A stretch of 64,000 nucleotides of DNA, taken from Typhlomys cinereus. Its lineage: Eukaryota > Chordata > Mammalia > Rodentia > Platacanthomyidae. Numbering within the stretch: the stretch's first letter is position 1; each line of letters starts with the position of its first letter. Below are positions 56,240 through 64,000 of this stretch, piece after piece. Position numbers and translations under genes: made by a program. The notes under the pieces were generated by a model that saw only the letters and a program-made list of their open reading frames with translations, was not told the DNA's origin and did no database searches. The DNA is taken from positions 2,662,786 to 2,726,785 of the forward strand of contig JALPQD010000303.1 in the NCBI GenBank assembly GCA_023101885.1. The letters are read 5' to 3'.

Positions 56240-57020
56240 GCCACCTGTAATTCCAGCACTCAGGAGGTAGGGGACCCTGGAATAAACCAGCTAGCTAGAC
56301 TATGTATATCAACAAACTCTGGATCCAAGTAAGGGAACTTGTTTCAAACAATAAGGTGGAAAGCAATGGAGGAAGACATATGATGTCAACCTCTGGCTTT
56401 CACATACATATGCACACACACGTGAACATGCATATACATTAAAACCCACACACATAAACATATAGTTTTTTTTTAAAAAGAAAGAGAAAGCATGCTGCCT
56501 GCTTATAACCTAGCACTAGGGAGGCAGGGACAGGAGGATTGCTGTGCTCACTGTCGGTCAGCTTAGCCAACTTAGTGAGCTCCAGATTAGTGAAGAGCTT
56601 CTGTCACCGGTGGAGGGCTCCTAAGGAACAACACCTGTGGCCTCTGTACGCATGCACCAGCACATGTGCACACACACACAAATACACACATACGTACAGG
56701 AAGAAAAACACACTAAGGGTCCAGGAAGAAGAATCAGTGGTGCTTTCTGTGAAAATGTGAGTTCAGATCTCAGAACACATAAAGGACAGTGAGCGTGACT
56801 ATAATCCCCGCGCTGGGCGGCACACAGGAGGTTGCTGAGGGATGCTCACCAGTTAGTCTAGAAAATCAGTGCAGCTCCAGGTTCAGGAAGAGACCCTGCC
56901 TCAAAAGAAGGTGGAGAGCAATAGAGGAAGACACCTGACATACATTTCTGGCTTCCATAAGTGTGCACCTGCACACACATATGTACACACATGCAAATCA
57001 CATGGAAATACGTATACAAA
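56240..57020 (+). repeat. tandem B2/B3/B4-like SINEs
   Basis: Three consecutive copies (about 56,240-56,480, 56,490-56,730 and 56,740-57,020) share CAGCACTCAGGAGGTAG-like, GAGACCCTGCCTCAAAAGAA-like and GGAAGACACCTGACATAC-like blocks and end in CACACACA-type sequence. Confidence 0.6.
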
Positions 57021-57024
57021 GAAA

Positions 57025-57415
57025 ACATATGCTGATTATAAGTCATAAAAAGTTACTTTAAAATAATTCCTTATTATGCATTTAATTTTATCACTTATTA
57101 AAGAGAAAAGTAAATTTGCATACTCACTATTTTTTGTGTGAGGCCCTGAGCCATCTCTCTAGCCCTAAAAATATTCATTTTATTTAAAATATTAAATATT
57201 GGCTAACTATTGAATACATCAGGGCACAGAACATCTTCGATGTTTTTCAGAATTGATCAATGTTTTGATTTATAATCATAGGTTTTGAGAGCATAGCTTC
57301 ATGCAAATATGTGATACAAAATGGCAGAAAGAGGTTTACGGCCATTTTAGAAATTGTTGTGAATTCTGTCCTAATCCTGTCAAAATTCATTTAACAATTT
57401 TTTAATGAAACACAA
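57025..57415. other. AT-rich intergenic segment
   Basis: Nothing recognised apart from a short SINE-head complement at about 57,145 (CCCTGAGCCATCTCTCTAGC). Confidence 0.4.
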
Positions 57416-57417
57416 GT

Positions 57418-57755
57418 GTAATGGTTACTCTTAACCATTGCTGTGAGAGAGCACCCAAAGTCAAGCAACTTAAGGGAAAAGGGAGATTTATTCAGGTTAC
57501 AGTCTCTCAAAGCGGAGGCAGCATGGCTGACTGCCCAAAGCTGGAGGAGGCTAAGTCACTGCAGACATCTTGGAGGCTGAGAGCTGCAGACTGCTTGCTG
57601 CAAAGGCAGACTTCTCCGGAGGTAGGGTGGGACTAATCCACCTCAAGGCCCACCCTTGTGACTGCCTTCCTCCAGCAAGTCTCCACCTCTCAAGGTGTCA
57701 TGACCTTGCCAAACACATGAGAATGTGGGGGACACATTTCAAACCATGACAAGTC
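57418..57755 (-). mobile_element. MaLR-type LTR, reverse
   Basis: The + strand begins GTAATGGTTACTCTTAACCA and has TTGCTGTGAGAGAGCACCCA, GCAACTTAAGGGAAAAGGGA, CCTCCAAGATGTC in complement, and an end at ACACATTTCAAACCATGACA. It is the inverted counterpart of the forward copy at 62,690-63,040. Confidence 0.8.
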
Positions 57756-58591
57756 AGAAACTCAAATAGCAATCTTTAAAATCCAACATTGGATAATACA
57801 AATATATACTATTTTGTAACATACTGAGAAATGACAATAGGCAAATATCAAGTCTTTGTTTTCCATAACTAAGTCATTATGTTTCTACAAGAGCAGAAAA
57901 CTTTGCTTTATAATCTGAGCCAAGGTGTTTCAAGTAATTTCCATTGGTGTTGTGTGATGAGATCTCATTCACAGTGCAAAATGCACATGCAGTATGACAG
58001 AACCAGGGGTATAGAGAACATATGAAGTTTACCCAGAACACCTCAAATTCTGAGTTAGTTACTTTCCTTGTTGCTGTGACGAAATAGCTGACAAACACAG
58101 CTGAAGGAAGGAAGGGTTTGCTGTGGCTCACGGTGTGAGGGTGCAGTACATCATGGCAGGGAACACATGGGGGAGGCATGAAAAGCAGCTGGTCTCATCT
58201 CGTCTATACTCAGAAAGTGAGCGAGATGAATACTGGTGCTCAGCCCACTTTCTTCTTTTTGCTCAGTCCAGAATCCTAGTACATGGAGTGGTAATACTCA
58301 ATTAATCCAGTCTAGAAGCTTCCTCACAAGATTGTCAGGGAGGATTGCCTCCTAAGTAAATATGGATCCTATCAAGTTGATTAGTTATCACAAGTTTTCT
58401 TCCAGTCAACTTAACAGCCAATATACTGCTTGTAATTCAGAACCTTCCACCTCTTGTCCCCAGTATGTTCATAGCCATCTTATGGTTCGAAACACATTCA
58501 GTGCAGTTTCAAAAGTTCCCTTACTTTTTAAGTACCTACACCACTGAAAAGTGTAAGAATAGAATCTCTTCTGAGACTCAAGCAAGCTCTT

Positions 58592-59321
58592 TTTAAAACA
58601 TTTTTTATTTATTTCCGCTCATACAAACTTAATAGGTACACCGATCCCCTCCCTCCCTCCACCCCTCCCTGGACCCCCTTGCTCTCCCCCCCTTTTCCCT
58701 TCTTTCCCCCCCCCCCTTATCTGCCAGTGCCTATTCCCCCCCATCCTTGCAGCATCCTTTAATGTGTATGTCAAACTTTCCTCTGGGTCCTGCTCTCTGA
58801 TGAAGTGTAAGGACTCAGTGGCATTTCCTAGAACTTTCTTGTGTTCCCCTTAAGTATAGGAACACTATTGTGGCTCTTAATCCCTAGCTTCTAAGGATCC
58901 TAGTGTCTTTAGTCCATGCTAGACTTTGTGGGGTCAGTAATGTGTTGGACATTGCGCAGGGCATGCAAAATCCTATTATGATTGCTTCAGCCCTAACTTG
59001 TGTGGAGTACCTTGCATATCCTTACTCCTCCCATCCTTGTGCTCTTACAATCTTACTGCCCCCTCTTCCCCAAATTTCCCTGAGCTTCAGGATGGGGAGA
59101 GATTAGGCTGGCCTAGTTCCAGGTGGTTGATATAGAGTCTCTGATGTTCTGAATTATGGTTTGTTGATTTTTTTTTTCAGTTTTGCTGCTCCTGCAATGC
59201 CCTTGGCTCCATCCTGATGGGTATTGGATATCATCCCCTGGCCAGAGATAAAAAAGCTGTTAAATTAGAAATTTATTATAAGAGTATATTCAAAGGTAGA
59301 TGGAATAAAAGTAGGAGACTG
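58592..59321 (-). mobile_element. 5'-truncated L1 (3' UTR only) with 15-bp TSD
   Basis: Complement of the 3' UTR of the full-length L1 (compare 26,100-26,840): TTAATAGGTACACC-type start, the polypyrimidine stretch, AATGTGTTGGACATTGCGCA and CAGGATGGGGAGAGATTAGG. CTCAAGCAAGCTCTT is identical at 58,577-58,591 and 59,322-59,336. The poly(A) end faces left. Confidence 0.93.
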
Positions 59322-60149
59322 CTCAAGCAAGCTCTTAATTGTGTACAATCAAAAAAAATGTTTTCAATTTCTGATGAACAATGACACAGAGTAAAAACAT
59401 TCCTATTTCAGAAGGATGGAAGAATGGAATGTAATAACAATAACAAAAAAGATTAGATCAAAGCAAGGGCAAAACAAAGTAGGGCAAATGCCAGATTCTG
59501 TAGCTTGGTGCCCAGCATCTGGGGCTCATGGTTGTGTCATCTGGACTCCAGACAGCTTCCCTCCAACTCTGTTCTCTGCACCACACGTGACCTTTCTCTT
59601 CAGCCCTGCCTGAAGAGTTCTTCAGTGGCAGTTCATGGTTCTGACATCTTTGATGCCCTGGAATTTTCAGTACAACTTAGGCTTCATTTTCATTCTTCAC
59701 ACAGTGCCCTCTTGGGCCTCCTTGTAGGGACTCCAATCTGGCTACACATTCTCTGCCTCAGCAGCTCTCAGGAACTGTGCACAAGAATTCCAGGACCCTC
59801 AACACTGTCCCTCATACCTGCCGTACCTTGTGGATGATACTTGTCAAGTTCTGCTGTCAGCTTAGAATAGAGCTTCCTTGGACCACAAATGCGGTGGCCT
59901 CTGTGGACTGACCCCAGGGGAAGTATTGCTTGAGTCCATTGCTTTAGACAGGAAGTCCCATTGATGGCGTTCTCAGTTCAAGCTCTCTTCTTTCAAATGG
60001 CTTTGCATTTTCACAAGTTCGATTCTTCAATTATATTTTGCCACAGGCACCTTTTCCTTTATCCTAGTGTACAGCATCTAGTTTCTTTTTAATGGGTTAA
60101 TCTCATTAATAATTACAGCTGATTTCAAACCTGCATCCAACCCATAACT

Positions 60150-60475
60150 TAACATTTATTTATTTATCATGTGCATGTGTGTGTATGTGTGTCTGTGTCT
60201 GTGTGTCTGTGTGTGTCTGTGCATATGTCTGTGTGTATCAGAGGGCACTGTGTGTGCCTATGGAGGTCCAAAGGTAACTTCAAGAACCACTCTGGATTGT
60301 GCTACCTCCTTTTTGCTTTGCTCTGGAGTGTCCCAGGTTCTGCTTTCTAGGACTGGAAGTACAGGCTGCCTCTATTTCTGCTTAGCATTTTTATGTGGGT
60401 TCCAGGATCTGAACTCAGGATCTTCTGCTTTCGAGGCAGAGGCTTAACCACCAAACTATCTCTCCAGCCTCACAT
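60150..60475 (-). repeat. dimeric SINE, older subfamily, reverse
   Basis: A GT-rich start (60,170-60,240), GAGGGCACTGTGTGTGCC, AAGGTAACTTCAAGAACCAC, the B-box complement AGGATCTGAACTCAGGATC and the head complement CTATCTCTCCAGCCTC. Confidence 0.88.
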
Positions 60476-61049
60476 AGTCGGTTTTTACCACTACTTGTCA
60501 ATGTTGTAATAAAATATTTGGCAGTTGCAATTAAAGGAAGAGTCTATTTCGACTCCAAGTTTTAGGGTTTCATTCACCGTAGGCAGAAAGTCGTAAAAGC
60601 AAGAGTGTGAAGCATCTGGTCTACCTGCAATCAAGAAGCAAAGAGTGATAAATGCTGATGTTCATTCAGCTCGCTTTATTGTTTTTATTCCGTCCAGGAC
60701 CACAGTTAATGGACTGGTGCTGCCTGCTAATGGGTCTTCCCACTCAGTTGACCTGATCTAGAAAGTTCCTCACACATACATTCAGAGGTTGCTTCCAGGT
60801 GGTTCTGGATCCTGTAACGCTGACAACCACTATTGACCTTCACAGACTCATTACATATTTTATTTGTGTGTATGCATGCAAGTGTATATGCATGTTCATA
60901 TATGTGTGGGCACACGTATGCGTGTGGGTGCACATGCATACGCAAAGTTGATACTGGGTGTATGTTAGTTTCTCAGCAATACCCCACTCTTCTGTATCAA
61001 ATGGACTAGTTTCATCTTATTGATAAATGAATACAGAACCAAACAATTT

Positions 61050-61400
61050 AGGGTGACAATAGGTTTATTCTAGATTATGATTTTTTGGTTGCATTCATCA
61101 GCATGACAGGAGAGTTCATACCAACATCAGGAACTGGAGTAAATGGCCACAGTAACCACAGGAATTGCTGAGAGAGAGAAACTTCCACATTTGCTAATCT
61201 GCCAGTCTACCCAAGTAGTGGACCAGTTCTCTCCATCGTATCTACCTGCCCACGGAATGGTTCTATCCACGATAGGCTGGATCTTCTCGAGTCAGTTAGA
61301 TAATCTCCTACAGGCTTGCTGAGGATTTGCCTTAACTTAATAACTTGACACATGTTCCCAAAGGGTCAGTCTTCAACCGTCAAGTTGTCATCTACAACTA
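61050..61400 (-). mobile_element. LTR-like repeat, second family, reverse
   Basis: Ordered similarity to 31,760-32,190 and 63,250-63,640: GAGAGTTCATACCAACATCA, GCTGAGAGAGAGAAACTTCC, GATAATCTCCTACAGGCTTG and CAACCGTCAAGTTGTCATCT. Confidence 0.6.
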
Positions 61401-61404
61401 ACTG

Positions 61405-62685
61405 CCACAGTGTCTTCCTCAATACTGTTCATTTTGTTTACTGAGGTGAGGTGAGCTCACTGACTGGCTAATCTGACCAGCTTGCTCTAGGGATTCTGTC
61501 TCTGTACCCTCCCAAGTACTGGGATTACAAACAGAATCTACCTGACTTTTACATGGTTCTGAAGTCCAAACTCTGATCATTATGTTTTGATGGCAAGCAC
61601 GTTATATCCACAGAGCCATATTCCAAGTTCTATATGTTTGATTTAGAATTTATCTTTGGTCATTGTGCATTCAGAAATCATTGACTCTTGCCAAAGTTTT
61701 CTAAATTGGTCCCTGATTGTTTATTAATCCAATAAAGTTAATAATCAAAATTAACCATACACCAGCTATGTGGGCATTCTTTAGTGCAGCCAAGGTGACA
61801 AACAAGATTAATCATCATACTTTCTATTACAAGCGTTTTTGTAATGAATATACATGAGTATATCTATGAGACTATTTCCCAATTTCATGGGTAATATGGA
61901 GTATGAACATGTGTTTGCATGTGTGTATAGATATAATATGCATTATATTAGTAAATTGTCATGTGCTGCTTAAGCTCACTGAGAGGCTGATTCTGGAGAT
62001 AGGATTCCTCCTTCCAGACCCGAGCATGTCAATCTTGTGTCCTCCATGATTCCTTGCCCAGGGATGGGCTGGCCCCCAACTCTGGGGGAAGGGAAAAGGA
62101 AGACAGCACAACCTCTCACGTCCCTGAGACAGAAGAGTAAACTGTTGGAGTAAAAACAGTGTGTCCTCCAGCACATCTGGGAAGTAATGCACTCCCAGGA
62201 GCCTCCCAAAGCTAAGGATCTCCGTTGTTCATTGCATGGTATAAATGCCCAGGGCAGGAACAGCTTATTGAAGTCTCACCCAGAAAAGAACTTGCCTTAA
62301 CTTACTCTCAACAGATGTGCCCCAAAGTTCAGCTTTCATTTGCCAAGTTGGCATCTACAGCTAACTGCAACAACATGTTTTCCTCCACTGCTGCCCTTCT
62401 GCCCATCAGAAGGCTTCATCTGACTGCTTCATTTGGGACTTCTCTGGTCAGTTTCTGCCAGGTGATGTAAGCATCTTCTCTGATGACCCATTGTCTATCT
62501 GCTCCTTGCTATTTTGTTCTTTTACTTCCATTTGCTATATACTTAATGAACTCACTCATTCAAAACTGAAAGCATGGCTATCATGGATCATTCTCTGGAT
62601 GGAATGGGAGACCTAAGGTTGATATCAGAAATCCTCCTCGTTTGCTCTTCCATCTTATTCTTTTGTGGCTCAGTCTCTAATTGGC
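61405..62685. other. intergenic with a small SINE-like piece
   Basis: 61,440-61,560 resembles a reverse B1/B2-type segment (TCCCAAGTACTGGGATTACA). About 62,250-62,370 has an LTR-tail-like block (TGCCAAGTTGGCATCTACAG). No gene was recognised. Confidence 0.45.
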
Positions 62686-62689
62686 ATGG

Positions 62690-63042
62690 TTTGAAATGTG
62701 TCCCCCACAGTCTCATGTGTTTGGGAAGGTCATGGCACCTTTGAGAGGTAAAGCCTTGCTGGAGGAAGGTGGTCACAGGGGGTGGGCCTTGAGGTAGATT
62801 TGTTCCGTCTACTCCAGGAGAAGTTTGCTTTTGTAGTAAGGAGTCAGGCAGCTCTCAGCCTCCAAGATGTCTGGAGTGACATAGCCTGACTCCAGCTTCT
62901 GCTATAGAGCCATGCCATGTCCACCATGAAAGACTGTATCTCCCCCTAGAACTGTAAGCTGAATAAATCTCCCCTTCTCCCTTAAGTTGCTTGACTTTGG
63001 GTGCTCTCTCACAGCAACAGAAAAGAGTAACCATTACACTAA
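62690..63042 (+). mobile_element. MaLR-type LTR, forward
   Basis: Starts GGTTTGAAATGTGTCCCCCA (MaLR LTR start type). It carries GGGTGGGCCTTGAGG, CTCTCAGCCTCCAAGATGTC and AACTGTAAGCTGAATAAATC (poly(A) signal), and ends CACAGCAACAGAAAAGAGTA. It matches the reverse copy at 57,418-57,755 in inverted order. Confidence 0.85.
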
Positions 63043-63044
63043 TT

Positions 63045-63240
63045 AAACCCAAAACTTGCCTAGATGACTAGTCTGACTAGCCAGCTTGCTCTGAGGCATA
63101 GAATTACAAATGGACCACCACACACACCCAGCATTTCACATGACATCTGGGGATCCAAACTCCTGTCCTTTTGCTTACACAGCAAGGACATTAGCCCCAA
63201 GTCAGTCATCTCCTTACCCCCTATGAGACAAATTTGTGTG
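63045..63240 (-). repeat. reverse B2/B4-like SINE
   Basis: GACTAGCCAGCTTGCTCTGA, then ACACACCCAGCATTTCACAT, GGGGATCCAAACTCCTGTCC (B box in complement) and AAGTCAGTCATCTCCTTA. Confidence 0.6.
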
Positions 63241-63249
63241 TGCAAGTGT

Positions 63250-63645
63250 TACAGTTAGCCTTCATGTTACCAATAAATTCACAACCAAAGAGCATAAGGA
63301 ACAAAGGGGTTTTATGATTCTTGGTTATAGTTCTTACTCCAACTTGGCAGAAGAGCTCATACCAACACCAAGAGCAGAGGAGACTGGCCACACTATATTT
63401 TAGGGATTGCCAAGAGAGAGAGAAACTTCACTGCCTTCTGCAAGTCTGGCCCAGTATGATGAAGTATACAAAGACTGAACCAACTCTTCTATTCAGGGAA
63501 TGGTGCTACCCACTATGGGCAGAGTCTTCTCACATCAATCAATCTCTTTCAGGCCTGCTCAGGGCTTGCCTCATCTGCTAATTCTTCACACATGTGCCCA
63601 GAGCTCAGCTTTCAATTGTCAAATGGACACCTGTATCTAACTAGG
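63250..63645 (-). mobile_element. LTR-like repeat, second family, reverse
   Basis: GCATAAGGAACAAAGGGGTT, AGAGCTCATACCAACACCAA, GCCAAGAGAGAGAGAAACTT and TCAATTGTCAAATGGACACC match the copies at 31.8 kb and 61.1 kb in order. Confidence 0.65.
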
Positions 63646-63839
63646 ACAACAGGATCACTGGCCAAATGATAAGTGTGTTTGTGAGTTGAGTAAATACAAC
63701 CAAATTGTTCAGTTTGTTCCTATTTATTCCTTATACCTGCATGAACTGGGAATGCCTGCCTTTTTTTTTTCACAGCCTCACCAGCACAGTGTGCTGTTAA
63801 ACTTTGTGTTATTTACTGGATCGAAAAGAAAGAAGATAA

Positions 63840-63940
63840 ATTAATTATTTATTTATTGAGACAAGGTGTTGCTATGCTGCCCAGACTGGCTTCAGATTCC
63901 CTGTTCTATTTCAGCCTGGTTTGCCTTCTTCTTACAGGTG
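63840..63940 (-). repeat. reverse B1 fragment
   Basis: TTTATTGAGACAAGGTGTTG followed by CTGCCCAGACTGGCTTCAGA is the complement of a B1 3' half. The window ends 60 nt later. Confidence 0.6.
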
Positions 63941-64000
63941 AGGTAAATATCTGTCCAAACATTTAGGAGCCATTTGTATCTCCTTTCCCTCAAATTGCCC

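Larger units (their letters stand above)
58055..60860 (-). mobile_element. MaLR element: LTR - internal - LTR, interrupted by L1 and SINE
   Basis: An LTR-like piece at 58,055-58,430 (TTGCTGTGACGAAATAGCTG) is followed by internal sequence at 58,435-58,576 and 59,337-60,140, sharing ordered blocks with the element at 32.2-34.8 kb (GCCATCTTATGGTTCGAAAC; GGCCTCCTTGTAGGGACTCC; CACCTTTTCCTTTATCCTAG). An older SINE (60,150-60,475) precedes a second, diverged LTR-like piece (60,500-60,860). The L1 at 58,592-59,321 splits the internal part. Confidence 0.6.

Noticed and set aside
55855..56259. 134-codon - strand frame near the second LTR
   Set aside because: No match to gag, pol or env blocks. It sits antisense to leader-like sequence and shows Pro/Ser/Thr bias only.
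1..64000. CRISPR arrays, bacterial operons, rRNA or functional tRNA genes
   Set aside because: No regularly spaced repeats with unique spacers and no prokaryotic gene layout. tRNA-like A/B boxes belong to SINE heads without a full cloverleaf.
61404..64000. Possible SIGLEC1 3' exons
   Set aside because: No Ig-fold cysteine/tryptophan pattern was found on the - strand. The reading frames here fall in LTRs and SINEs.

Overview
This is vertebrate nuclear DNA, almost certainly from a rodent. The window carries the conserved mammalian block ATRN - GFRA4 - ADAM33 (human 20p13 order). It is packed with B1, ID and B2/B3-type SINEs, rodent-style MaLR LTRs and an L1 whose two frames overlap by 14 nt, as in mouse L1. 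A dimeric tRNA-derived SINE recurs about ten times: an ID-like left half and an unrelated, GC-rich right half ending in a CA tract. From memory it resembles the IDL-Geo family of Geomyoidea, so a kangaroo rat, pocket mouse or pocket gopher is my best guess. That placement is inference.

Layout. Positions 1-2789 are the last intron of ATRN (attractin, + strand), holding an RPL27A retropseudogene and SINEs. The terminal ATRN exon (41 residues, then a roughly 4 kb 3' UTR) runs from 2790 to about 6985. Positions 7.0-13.4 kb are intergenic, with SINEs and an old MaLR remnant. GFRA4 (persephin receptor, - strand) occupies about 13.46-17.0 kb as six coding exons joining in phase to 304 codons. It appears to have lost the usual stop codon, so a 33-residue tail follows its hydrophobic C-terminal segment. 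Positions 17-35.9 kb are repeat-dominated intergenic DNA, including a nearly full-length L1 (19,788-26,840) with intact ORF1, broken ORF2 and a SINE inserted in ORF2.

ADAM33 (metalloprotease-disintegrin, - strand) spans about 35.9-47.7 kb. Twenty coding exons are placed with all phases agreeing, and a 21st is proposed tentatively. The protein has signal peptide, prodomain, furin-type site, zinc motif, disintegrin, cysteine-rich, EGF-like and transmembrane parts. Positions 47.7-64 kb contain no gene I can support. They hold a CpG-rich ADAM33 upstream region, a solo LTR inside a SINE, a mosaic of LTRs with a decayed class I retroviral gag in antisense, two MaLR elements (one split by an L1 3' end) and several single MaLR LTRs. 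SIGLEC1, the expected next neighbour, is not visible.

The three genes are neighbours by synteny, not an operon: attractin is a membrane/secreted glycoprotein, GFRA4 a GPI-type co-receptor that works with RET, and ADAM33 a membrane metalloprotease. I found no previously undescribed system. The most noteworthy observations are the GFRA4 stop loss, the cluster of GTC-type splice donors in ADAM33, and the nested transposon structures with clean target-site duplications.
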